From Clostridiales bacterium UBA4644 (lineage in GTDB: Bacteria; Bacillota; Clostridia; Oscillospirales; Butyricicoccaceae): DNA of 17,115 bases. Shown piece after piece: positions 1 to 6,370 of the stretch (positions are counted from its first letter, which is position 1; each line of letters opens with the position of its first letter). The notes beneath the pieces are model-generated. The model did not search any database and was not told the origin of the DNA. It saw only the letters and a list, made by a program, of their open reading frames with translations. The stretch is taken from NCBI GenBank assembly GCA_002405755.1, contig DHMK01000028.1, forward strand, positions 3,478 through 20,592, written 5' to 3'. The translations under genes and the position numbers were made by a program.

Positions 1-174
1 ACGGTCATCATGATCGCCCACCGGCTCAAGACCGTGCGCAATGCCGATCAGATCTTCGTGGTCGACCACGGCCAGATCGTCCAGCAGGGTACCCACGACG
101 AGCTGGTCGCCGCAGACGGTCTCTACCGCCGCTTTGTGGTGGAGCGCCAGCAGGCCGCCGGCTGGAAGGTGTAA
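1..174 (+). CDS. ABC transporter ATP-binding protein, C-terminal end (partial)
   Basis: The last 57 codons of a gene that begins before the window. Reading frame 1 gives TVIMIAHRLKTVRNADQIF, then VVDHGQIVQQGTHDEL, then a short basic tail and TAA. IAHRL contains the switch (H-loop) histidine of ABC ATPases, and the following G-x-I-x-x-x-G-T-H-x-E-L stretch is the classic end of the nucleotide-binding domain in exporter-type half-transporters (MsbA/MdlB/LmrA-like, membrane plus ATPase domains in one chain). Such proteins work as homo- or heterodimers that export lipids, drugs or peptides. The substrate cannot be told from this fragment. Tandem hairpins follow, so this is probably the end of its operon. 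Confidence 0.9.
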   Translation, partial: TVIMIAHRLKTVRNADQIFVVDHGQIVQQGTHDELVAADGLYRRFVVERQQAAGWKV

Positions 175-184
175 ACATAATAGG

Positions 185-212
185 GCGATGGCAGAGATAA
201 TCCTGCCATCGC
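185..212 (+). other. 10-bp hairpin without U-tract
   Basis: Bases 185-194 (GCGATGGCAG) pair perfectly with 203-212 (CTGCCATCGC) around an 8-nt loop, just after the ABC gene stop. No T-run follows, so it may stabilise the mRNA 3' end or act with the better terminator at 227-253. Confidence 0.55.
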
Positions 213-226
213 TCTGTCTGTGGAAA

Positions 227-253
227 AGTCCGGCGAATGCCGGGCTTTTTCTT
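227..253 (+). terminator. Rho-independent terminator of the ABC transporter gene
   Basis: AGTCCGGC (227-234), loop GAAT, GCCGGGCT (239-246) with one G-T wobble, followed directly by a T-rich tail (TTTTCTT). This is a canonical intrinsic terminator. Confidence 0.85.
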
Positions 254-339
254 ATCTATGCGGCAAGATAGAGGCGGGCGAGGAAAGACGCTGGAACGAG
301 GGGAACTGGCTCGGGACGCGGGAAATGCTGGCGCGCTTC

Positions 340-368
340 TTGACAAACCCACTGCAGAAAACGATAAT
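340..368 (+). promoter_or_regulatory. SigA-type promoter upstream of the small ORF and the QueG-like gene
   Basis: TTGACA (340-345), a 17-nt spacer, then GATAAT (363-368). The -35 matches consensus exactly and the -10 is one base off. Transcription would start near 375, giving a leader of about 230 nt before the QueG-like gene at 608. The stretch between the terminator at 253 and this promoter shows nothing else I can name. Confidence 0.8.
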
Positions 369-426
369 ATGTAATGTGCATTGCTTGATGTGCGTTCTTG
401 AATGTGCTTAAAAAAGGGGGCGGACG

Positions 427-531
427 ATGGCTCTAAAAATAAGGCGGCACGGACAAAATGTGAAGCTGCTGGAGCTGGAGCGCGCCGATATGCGCGGCCT
501 TTTCGTGCCAAAAAAGGGGACTGCGCTGTAA
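427..531 (+). CDS. Candidate 34-residue small protein or leader peptide
   Basis: ATG at 427 preceded by a purine-rich AAAAAGGGGGCGG stretch that can serve as ribosome binding site. It encodes 34 residues starting MALKIRRHGQNVKLLELE and ending with TAA at 529-531. The peptide is rich in Lys and Arg, has no hydrophobic segment and no family I recognise. It starts about 50 nt after the predicted transcription start of a near-consensus promoter. Its stop codon lies in the loop of the hairpin at 516-542, so a translating ribosome would disturb that structure. It may be a regulatory leader peptide for the gene at 608, a real small protein, or chance. Conservation is unknown, so confidence is modest. 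Confidence 0.4.
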   Translation: MALKIRRHGQNVKLLELERADMRGLFVPKKGTAL

Positions 532-582
532 ACAGCGTCCCCGGAAGCGGTAAAGCGCCGAAAAACGGCGGCCGCTGACCGG
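516..582 (+). other. Structured 5' leader: two overlapping hairpins
   Basis: Hairpin A: GGGGAC (516-521) and GCTG (525-528) pair with CAGC (533-536) and GTCCCC (537-542), with a 3-nt bulge and loop TAAA that contains the small ORF stop. Hairpin B: CCGG (541-544), AGCGG (546-550) and CGCCG (556-560) pair with CGGCG (566-570), CCGCT (572-576) and CCGG (579-582), with small internal loops. The two share bases 541-542, so their full forms compete. Hairpin B ends 12 nt before the ribosome binding site of the QueG-like gene. No long T-run follows either one, so they are not standard terminators. It matches no riboswitch class I can recognise. Confidence 0.45.
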
Positions 583-607
583 AAAATATGGATCGGAGGA
601 TGGAAGC

Positions 608-1369
608 ATGGACCCGCGGGAGATGGAAAAGAAGATCAGGGGATGGATCGAGCGGTTCGTCAGCCGGTACCCGGAGGGCGCGGAGCGCATCTGGCGGACG
701 CCGCTGGTGGGCTTTGCTGATGCAAATTCGCCCTATCTGCAAAGGCTTCCGGAGCTGGTGATGCCGGGGCACAGGCTCCCGCAGGATTATCTGGAGCAGG
801 CGACAGTGGTGATCAGCTATTTTGTGCCCTTTACCAAGGCCCACGGCGACCAGAATCTGAAGGGGGAAAACGACCTGGCTTCGCCCTCCTGGGCGCAGTC
901 CTATCTGGAGACCAACCGGATGATCGAAGCGCTGAACCTGGCTCTGGCGGAGGAGATCCGCCGGCTGGGATATCACGCGGTGGTGCCCTATGGCATCGGG
1001 ATGGACGAAACGCTTTTGAAAAGCCCGTGGTCCCAGCGGCATATCGCCTATGCGGCGGGGCTTGGGACCTTTGGGATCAATCATATGCTGATCACAGACA
1101 GCGGCTGCTGCGGAAGGCTGGGATCCGTTGTTGCCGACCTGCCCATCGCGCCGGGCGCGATCCTTCGGGAGGAGCGGTGCCTGTATCTGCGGAGCGGCGG
1201 CTGCAAGCGCTGCGTCGCGCACTGCTTTTCAGGCGCGCTGACCGTGGACGGCTTCGACCGTCAGAAGTGCTATCAGATGACCTGCAGAAATCTGGAAGCC
1301 TACGGCGCAGACTGCTGCGGAAAATGCGATGTGGGCCTCCCGTGCTCCTACCGGGATCCCACGAAATAA
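608..1369 (+). CDS. QueG-like 4Fe-4S protein (epoxyqueuosine reductase family, short form)
   Basis: 253 residues. The central part (about 150-180: AAGLGTFGINHMLITDSG...GSVVAD) resembles the GLGWIGKN...G-flanked region of the epoxyqueuosine reductase family, and a cysteine-rich C-terminus follows. C191, C199, C202 and C206 form one likely Fe-S ligand set; C221, C226, C236/C237, C240 and C246 could supply a second. True QueG uses cobalamin and two 4Fe-4S clusters to make queuosine in tRNA, is longer (about 350-390 residues) and ends in a repeat domain absent here. The C191-x7-C199 spacing also departs from the usual C-x2-C-x2-C-x3-C. The family placement is fairly secure; the tRNA-modifying role is not, and another corrinoid- or Fe-S-dependent reduction is possible. 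The start is set by GGAGGA at 595-600, 7 nt before ATG. No other queuosine gene is nearby. Confidence 0.75.
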   Translation: MDPREMEKKIRGWIERFVSRYPEGAERIWRTPLVGFADANSPYLQRLPELVMPGHRLPQDYLEQATVVISYFVPFTKAHGDQNLKGENDLASPSWAQSYLETNRMIEALNLALAEEIRRLGYHAVVPYGIGMDETLLKSPWSQRHIAYAAGLGTFGINHMLITDSGCCGRLGSVVADLPIAPGAILREERCLYLRSGGCKRCVAHCFSGALTVDGFDRQKCYQMTCRNLEAYGADCCGKCDVGLPCSYRDPTK

Positions 1370-1384
1370 AAATCAAAAAGAAAG

Positions 1385-1418
1385 CGCGCCACGGAGAGCT
1401 CCGTGGCGCGTTTTGTTT
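1385..1418. terminator. Bidirectional terminator between convergent genes
   Basis: An 11-bp perfect stem (CGCGCCACGGA 1385-1395 with TCCGTGGCGCG 1400-1410) and GAGC loop, followed by TTTTGTTTT. The upstream flank is A-rich (AAATAAAAATCAAAAAGAAAG), which gives a T-rich tail on the other strand. It can therefore end both the QueG-like gene and the minus-strand surface protein gene. Confidence 0.9.
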
Positions 1419-1428
1419 TGCGATGGGA

Positions 1429-4347
1429 TCACTTCATGCAGCGATACAGCAGCGTGACGATCTGTCCGCGGGTGCAGGTGTCGTTGGGGGAGAAGGTGGT
1501 GGGGGAGGTGCCCTCGGTGATGTTCTTCATATAGCACCAGGCCACCGCCTCGTAGCACCACTCCGTCACATCGGTAAACGGCAGCAGGAACATCCAATTG
1601 CCCGTAAAGCCTTCGCCCTTGGACTGCAGATAGCGATACAGCAGCGTGACGATCTCTCCCCGGGTGCAGGGGGCGTCGGGAGAAAATCTGCCCTCGCCGG
1701 TGCCGCCGGTGATGCCGTTTTCCGCGGCCCAGGCCACTGCCTTGGCATAATAGCTGTCCGCAGCAACGTCAGAGAAGCTGCCGGTGCTCTGCGGCTCGGG
1801 GCAGCCTGCGGCACGCCACAGGAAGGTGACCACCTGGCTGCGGGTGCAGGGATCGTCCGGGGCAAACAGATTGTTGCCGACGCCGCCGGTGATCTCCTGC
1901 GCCACGGCCCACTTTACCGCTTCGTAATAATAAGCGTCGTTGGGTACGTCGTAGAAGAAGTTCAAAACGCTGTTGTCCTCCATAAAGGTGGCTGCGATCT
2001 CCACCTTGCTGCCGGGCATGGTGAAGGTATACTGGCCGTCACCCTTGTCCGTGAGCTCCAGCACATTGCCGTTTTTATCGGTGACGGTAAGCTCCTCCAG
2101 CACATAGCCCGCCTTGGGCTGGACAGTGACGGTGACCACAGTCCCCTTGGACGCGTTCTTCCGGCTGGCGGAGACGCTGCCGTTTTCCGCGCCGTCCGGC
2201 GTGGTCACGGGATAAGAGGGGGCGACCGGCGTGACGCTGGAAGCGGGCCGCTCCTGGGCGGTGACGGTGATGGTGCCGGTCTTTTCGCCGCTGTAGTTGC
2301 CGCGCGCGGTGAAATCGTAAGTGATGCAAAGACTCTCGCCCGCTTTCAGACCGCGCAGCATGCCGAGAATATCCGCCCCGATCGGTCCGTCCACGTTATA
2401 GGTGATATCACCCATGACCGTCTCGCCGCCGATGCCGGTGAAGCGGGGCGCTTCAAAGCTGTCTTCGCCCACATAGATAGTCTGATTTTTGTTGGTGGCG
2501 TCGGTGAACTGATCACAGGCGGTGATGTCGGCCTTGAGATCCAGCGGGGGCTGGATCAGGGTGTATTTGTAAGCGTCTGCGCCGGTCAGGCGGAACGAAC
2601 CGGTGACGGTGACGGATTTGTCCGTCCCGGCGTTTTTATCAGAAAAGGCCGCTTTTACGCCGGTCATAGTAAATCCAACATCATCACCAGGTTCCACGCC
2701 GTTCAGCGTGCCGCCGGTCAGCGTAGCCGTATCGGTGCCGTCGTAGACCTTATTCTGCGCGGTGATGCCGGAGACGGTGACATTGGTGCGTTGAATCGCA
2801 CTGAACACCACGGGGGTGTCGCTTTCAGCCTGCGTATGCGCATCGCTGTCGGTGTTGTTAGCGCCGGTCTCCACGATGCCATCACCCAGCGAGAGCCGCC
2901 CCAGCTTCAGCACGATATTCCCGGCGCAACCGGTGTCAAAGGTCGCCGTTCCACTGTTGAAGGCAGCAACGAAATTATCGCCCCACATCCGGACGAGCGG
3001 TGTGGAAAAGTTGGTGGATGAATCCACCGGGAGCACGCAGGGTGTGATATTGCCCCAGGACCACGACACATCCAGCGTCCCGCCGTTCACGGTAAGATTG
3101 TCCAGCCAGAGCGCCGGGGAAGCGTAGGCGGTGCCGTTATACTCCTTCACACCCTCAATCACCGTCAGGCTGCCGCTGTTCAGTGTCAGATCGTCTGCTA
3201 TAATTTGACCGCTTCTGATCGTGGCATCGGACACGGTGAAACACTTTTCGACATTAATATCTCTCGCAAAAACCTTCGTGCCGCTCCCAGACACGGTGAA
3301 GTTCCCCTGGGCTTTGGTTGCGTTGTAGGCTGATAAATAAATTTTGCCCTGCGAAACATCCAGCGTTCCGCCGCTGACAGTGATATTGCCGACGGCTCCG
3401 GTATCGAAGGTGTCTTTTTCAACAGAGAGCCCGTAATAGCCGCCCGCCACAGTGCCGGCGTCGATCTTGCCGCCAGTCTGGATCAGATTGCCGCTGGACA
3501 CCTCGATCCCGGTATGGACATGCGCAAAGACCTCGGCACTGCCAGAAACTGTCAGATCGCCGCCGGAAATGTAAATGCCCCAGGAAAGGCCGCCATGCTT
3601 ATCCGCCGAATAGCCCTTCAGCTTGCTGCTGCCGGAGACGGAAACGCTCGCCCCATACGCGTAAACACCGCGGGAAAAGGAGGAGCTTGTTGAACCGCTT
3701 CCAGTATCGTAAGACCTCCCGCCTGTGGCGGTCAGTTCGCCGCCGGCCACAGAAAGACCGCTGCCCTCCGGCAGCTCAAGGCCGATAGAAAAGGCGCAGT
3801 CGGCGGATTTTGCTTCGCCGCCGGTCAATGCGACCTCGCCGCTCTTGATCGTAACGAGTCCCTTTGCGTAAAGCGCCGTGGAGTAGGTCCATGCATCACC
3901 GGTGTTCGTGTGTTTACCGGATTTCACATTAAGGCTGCCCGTCCCCTGAATGGTCAGCGCGCCCTCAGCATAAATGCCATAGATGTAAATATCGTTGTGA
4001 TAAGTTCCGTCGACCGCCGCATTGGCGTCGCCGCCCCGGATCGTATTCGTCGTCCCGTCCGCCAGCACGACGGTGGCTCCGTCAGGCAGCTTTAAGGCGG
4101 TGGTGGCCGTGGTGGTGAAGTTGACGCCCTTCAAGGTCAGCGTCTTGGTTTCGCTGTCCCAGGTGGAAGCTTCCGTCCCGGTCTTTGCCGCATTGAGCAG
4201 CGCCAGCGCTGCGGCGGCGTCGCCTTCAGCGGCGCCGGTAAAGTCCGCTGTTTCCGTTGCGGCAGACCCCTCGGCAAACGCCGCAGCCGGCAGCAGCGCC
4301 AGCGTCAGGCAAAGCGCCAGCACAAGGGACAAAATCCGTTTTTTCAT
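1429..4347 (-). CDS. Secreted SLH-domain cell-surface protein with beta-helix-like repeats
   Basis: 972 residues from ATG at 4347. Residues 1-26 (MKKRILSLVLALCLTLALLP...AFA) are a Sec signal peptide. Residues 45-510 are low-complexity Gly/Ser/Thr/Asp repeats (GGxLxVSGS-like units, LTIQG, VSGGTLDV) resembling carbohydrate-binding/pectate-lyase-like parallel beta-helix proteins of Clostridia. About 533-610 (VYDGTDTATLTGGTLNGVEPGD onward) is a YDG-type module, and 715-790 (GSVSASRKNASKGTVVTVT) is a bacterial Ig/InlB-like repeat. Three SLH domains close the protein (about 798-850, 857-905, 923-972), each with CTRxxxVT; they normally bind pyruvylated secondary wall polymers. It is likely displayed on the cell wall, perhaps for glycan binding; the ligand is unknown. 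An in-frame ATG at 4410 lies upstream of the predicted -10, so 4347, with GCGGGGAA before it, is preferred. Confidence 0.85.
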   Translation of the reverse strand: MKKRILSLVLALCLTLALLPAAAFAEGSAATETADFTGAAEGDAAAALALLNAAKTGTEASTWDSETKTLTLKGVNFTTTATTALKLPDGATVVLADGTTNTIRGGDANAAVDGTYHNDIYIYGIYAEGALTIQGTGSLNVKSGKHTNTGDAWTYSTALYAKGLVTIKSGEVALTGGEAKSADCAFSIGLELPEGSGLSVAGGELTATGGRSYDTGSGSTSSSFSRGVYAYGASVSVSGSSKLKGYSADKHGGLSWGIYISGGDLTVSGSAEVFAHVHTGIEVSSGNLIQTGGKIDAGTVAGGYYGLSVEKDTFDTGAVGNITVSGGTLDVSQGKIYLSAYNATKAQGNFTVSGSGTKVFARDINVEKCFTVSDATIRSGQIIADDLTLNSGSLTVIEGVKEYNGTAYASPALWLDNLTVNGGTLDVSWSWGNITPCVLPVDSSTNFSTPLVRMWGDNFVAAFNSGTATFDTGCAGNIVLKLGRLSLGDGIVETGANNTDSDAHTQAESDTPVVFSAIQRTNVTVSGITAQNKVYDGTDTATLTGGTLNGVEPGDDVGFTMTGVKAAFSDKNAGTDKSVTVTGSFRLTGADAYKYTLIQPPLDLKADITACDQFTDATNKNQTIYVGEDSFEAPRFTGIGGETVMGDITYNVDGPIGADILGMLRGLKAGESLCITYDFTARGNYSGEKTGTITVTAQERPASSVTPVAPSYPVTTPDGAENGSVSASRKNASKGTVVTVTVQPKAGYVLEELTVTDKNGNVLELTDKGDGQYTFTMPGSKVEIAATFMEDNSVLNFFYDVPNDAYYYEAVKWAVAQEITGGVGNNLFAPDDPCTRSQVVTFLWRAAGCPEPQSTGSFSDVAADSYYAKAVAWAAENGITGGTGEGRFSPDAPCTRGEIVTLLYRYLQSKGEGFTGNWMFLLPFTDVTEWCYEAVAWCYMKNITEGTSPTTFSPNDTCTRGQIVTLLYRCMK
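1441..1671. repeat. Near-identical DNA repeats inside SLH domains 2 and 3
   Basis: Bases 1441-1463 and 1633-1655 are identical over 23 nt, and the similarity continues through a shared CGGGTGCAGG with only two differences. They encode the conserved TRG(Q/E)IVTLLYR segment of two SLH domains. The DNA identity suggests recent duplication or gene conversion between domains. Confidence 0.7.
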
Positions 4348-4400
4348 TGAAATTCCCCGCTTTCCGAAAATAGAGTAGAGCGCAATAGGCTTTCGTCTGT

Positions 4401-4429
4401 ATTCTACCACAGACCGGCGGAGCTTTCAA
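4401..4429 (-). promoter_or_regulatory. SigA-type promoter of the SLH surface protein gene
   Basis: On the minus strand, TTGAAA (4429-4424), a 17-nt spacer, then TAGAAT (4406-4401). Each box is one base off consensus. Transcription would begin near 4394, about 47 nt before the ATG at 4347. Confidence 0.75.
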
Positions 4430-4488
4430 CCGTTCTGACCGATTTTGCCCTCTGCCGCCGCATCCTTTTTCTTCTTTTTCGTGGCGGG

Positions 4489-4517
4489 GCATAGTTCCCG
4501 GCGCAGACGCATAGATT
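4489..4517 (+). promoter_or_regulatory. SigE-like sporulation promoter of spoIVA
   Basis: GCATAGT (4489-4495), 14 nt, then CATAGATT (4510-4517). The B. subtilis SigE consensus as I recall it is roughly KMATATT-N14/15-CATACAHT, so each box is one base off with the right spacing. spoIVA is a classic SigE (mother-cell) gene. Transcription would start near 4524, which makes the ATG at 4528 nearly leaderless and favours 4561 as the start. Confidence 0.7.
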
Positions 4518-4560
4518 CCAGTAAACGATGAAACGATTCTGTGAAAAGAGGCTGGGAATC

Positions 4561-6039
4561 ATGACAAATACCGCGATCTATCAGGATATCGCCCGGCGCA
4601 CCGCCGGGGACATCTACATCGGCGTGGTGGGGCCGGTGCGAACGGGGAAGTCCACCTTTATCAAAAGCTTCATGGAGCAGCTGGTACTGCCCAACATCGA
4701 CAACATCTACCTGAAGGAACGGGCAAAGGATGAGCTGCCCCAGAGCGGCTCCGGCAGGACCATCATGACGGCGGAGCCAAAGTTCGTCCCGGAGGAGGCC
4801 GTCTCCATCCAGGCGGAGGACGGCGCACGCTGCAACCTGCGGCTCATCGACTGCGTGGGCTTTATGGTGGAGGGAGCCATTGGCCAGTCGGAGGGAGATC
4901 AGCCCCGCATGGTCCATACCCCCTGGTTCGAGCAGGAGATCCCGCTGGCGCAGGCGGCGGAGCTGGGCACCCGCAAGGTCATCACGGAGCACAGCACCAT
5001 CGGCGTGGTGGTGACCACCGACGGCTCCTTTGGAGAGTTTTCCCGGGAGGAATATGTAAAGGCGGAGGAGCGTATCGTGCAGGAGCTGCAGGAGATCCGC
5101 AAGCCCTTCTGCATCCTGCTGAACTCCTCCCGGCCGGAAAGCGGCGAGACGCAGGCGCTTCGCCGGCAACTGGAGGAAAAATACAGCGTGACCTGTCTGG
5201 CACTGAACTGCCAGACCATGGATAAGGGCCAGATCGAAGCGGTGCTGGCTGCGGTGCTTTCCGAGTTTCCCGCCCGGGAATACCGGTTTGCCCTGCCGCC
5301 CTGGGTGACCATGCTGCCCGCCGGCGATCCCCTGAAGGAAAGCCTTTATCAGGAGATCACGGCCGCCTGCGGAAGGATCTGCCGGATGCGGGACGCCCGG
5401 GTCCAGATCGAGGGCCTCTGCGCCTGTGAAAATATCGAGAAGGCAAGCCTTTCCGGGCTGGGCATGAGCGAGGGGCTGGTCTCCGCCGCGATAACGGTGC
5501 CTCAGGCGCTCTATTATCAGATGCTCTCCCTGCAGTGCGGCATGGAGATCCGCTCCGACGCCGATCTGGTGCCGCTGCTCTGCGAGATGGCCCGGGTCAA
5601 GAAGGAATATGACCATATCTCCGCCGCACTGGAGCAGGTGCGCCGTACCGGCTATGGCATCGTCATGCCCGAAAGCGCTGAAATGCAGCTGGAGCAGCCG
5701 GAGATCGTCCGGCAGGGCGGCCGCTTCGGCGTGCGGCTTCGGGCCAGCGCCCCCAGCATCCATATGATCCAGACCCAGGTCCAGACGGAGATCAGCCCCA
5801 TCGTGGGCTCGGAAAAGCAGTCGGAGGACCTTGTGCAGCAGCTGGTGGAGCAATATGCCCAGTCGCCGGAGCAGCTCTGGTCCAGCAATATTTTTGGCAA
5901 ATCCCTCAGCGATCTGGTCAACGAGGGCCTGAACAACAAGCTGCACCATATGCCGGACGAATCCCGGGCCAAGCTGCAGAACACGCTGGAGCGCATCATC
6001 AACGAGGGCAGCGGCGGCCTGATCTGCATCATTCTGTAA
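4561..6039 (+). CDS. spoIVA: Stage IV sporulation protein A, spore coat morphogenetic ATPase
   Basis: 492 residues, the same length as B. subtilis SpoIVA and strongly alike throughout (DIYIGVVGPVRTGKSTFIK, DELPQSGSGRTIMTAEPKF, GTRKVITEHSTIGVVVTTDG, SIHMI, C-terminal ETL..NEGSGGL). SpoIVA hydrolyses ATP to polymerise irreversibly into the basement layer of the spore coat on the mother-cell side of the outer forespore membrane, anchored there by SpoVM. Walker A is G24-PVRTG-K30-S, the Walker B aspartate is D97, and T70 matches the sensor threonine region. The residue after it is Ala rather than the second Thr of B. subtilis (TIMTAEP versus TIMTTEP). The start at 4561 is favoured over an in-frame ATG at 4528 by homology, by AAAAGAGG at 4544-4551, and by the promoter position. 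It is divergent from the surface protein gene. Confidence 0.97.
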   Translation: MTNTAIYQDIARRTAGDIYIGVVGPVRTGKSTFIKSFMEQLVLPNIDNIYLKERAKDELPQSGSGRTIMTAEPKFVPEEAVSIQAEDGARCNLRLIDCVGFMVEGAIGQSEGDQPRMVHTPWFEQEIPLAQAAELGTRKVITEHSTIGVVVTTDGSFGEFSREEYVKAEERIVQELQEIRKPFCILLNSSRPESGETQALRRQLEEKYSVTCLALNCQTMDKGQIEAVLAAVLSEFPAREYRFALPPWVTMLPAGDPLKESLYQEITAACGRICRMRDARVQIEGLCACENIEKASLSGLGMSEGLVSAAITVPQALYYQMLSLQCGMEIRSDADLVPLLCEMARVKKEYDHISAALEQVRRTGYGIVMPESAEMQLEQPEIVRQGGRFGVRLRASAPSIHMIQTQVQTEISPIVGSEKQSEDLVQQLVEQYAQSPEQLWSSNIFGKSLSDLVNEGLNNKLHHMPDESRAKLQNTLERIINEGSGGLICIIL

Positions 6040-6041
6040 CG

Positions 6042-6341
6042 ATGGCCGGCAGATATCAGCGGCGCGGCGGGCAAAGCAGAGCGGGCGTCCTGCTGTTTCT
6101 GGTGCTGCTGGCGGCGGCGCTCGTCCTGCGCTTCGGCCAGAGCGAGCCTTTGCGGCAGGCCAGAGAGACCCTGCAGGATGTAACGGAGCTGCAGCTGGAT
6201 ACCGGGCAATATATGCAGGCGCTGGAGACGATGGGACGCGGCTTCGTCCGGATCACGGAGCCGGAGGGACAGCTGGCCGCCTTCAGCCGTCAGCTGCTGG
6301 GCCTGCGGCAGCACGCCGGAGCAACGGAAAAAGCGCCCTGA
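6042..6341 (+). CDS. Small single-pass membrane protein coupled to spoIVA
   Basis: 99 residues of no family I recognise. A basic N-terminus (R4, R7, R8, R13) precedes one hydrophobic segment (about 14-30, AGVLLFLVLLAAALVL). A soluble tail of about 69 residues follows, likely amphipathic helix at 35-65 (EPLRQARETLQDVTELQLD). By the positive-inside rule the tail lies outside the cytoplasm: across the cell membrane, or in the intermembrane space if it sits in the outer forespore membrane. The ATG comes 2 nt after the spoIVA stop and has no clear ribosome binding site, so translation probably depends on reinitiation after spoIVA. Co-transcription from the SigE-like promoter suggests mother-cell expression and a possible coat or engulfment role, which is inference. 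The shared terminator overlaps its stop codon. Confidence 0.75.
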   Translation: MAGRYQRRGGQSRAGVLLFLVLLAAALVLRFGQSEPLRQARETLQDVTELQLDTGQYMQALETMGRGFVRITEPEGQLAAFSRQLLGLRQHAGATEKAP

Positions 6342-6355
6342 ACAGGGCGCTTTTT
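6328..6355. terminator. Bidirectional terminator overlapping a stop codon
   Basis: AAAAAGCGCCCTG and CAGGGCGCTTTTT form a stem of up to 13 bp with a very small loop; the TGA of the upstream gene (6339-6341) lies at the loop. The T-run on one side and A-run on the other allow it to serve both the spoIVA operon and the convergent MATE gene. Confidence 0.85.
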
Positions 6356-6370
6356 GCAGGCGTATATGGC

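Noticed and set aside
220..411. 63-codon open frame across the ABC terminator
   Set aside because: It spans the intrinsic terminator and the promoter at 340-368 and lacks a ribosome binding site.
250..600. preQ1 or other known riboswitch before the QueG-like gene
   Set aside because: Hairpins are present but I could not match any known aptamer core.
26..1222. 398-codon open frame on the minus strand across the ABC fragment and QueG-like gene
   Set aside because: Antisense shadow in GC-rich DNA; low-complexity Pro/Arg/Ala translation, no family signature, and it covers a promoter and terminator of well-supported plus-strand genes.
1027..3021. 664-codon open frame on the plus strand
   Set aside because: Antisense to the SLH protein gene and runs through the bidirectional terminator; its Gly/Ala/His-rich translation mirrors the repeats on the other strand.
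4426..5949. 507-codon open frame antisense to spoIVA
   Set aside because: spoIVA is unambiguous; the antisense product has no recognisable domain.
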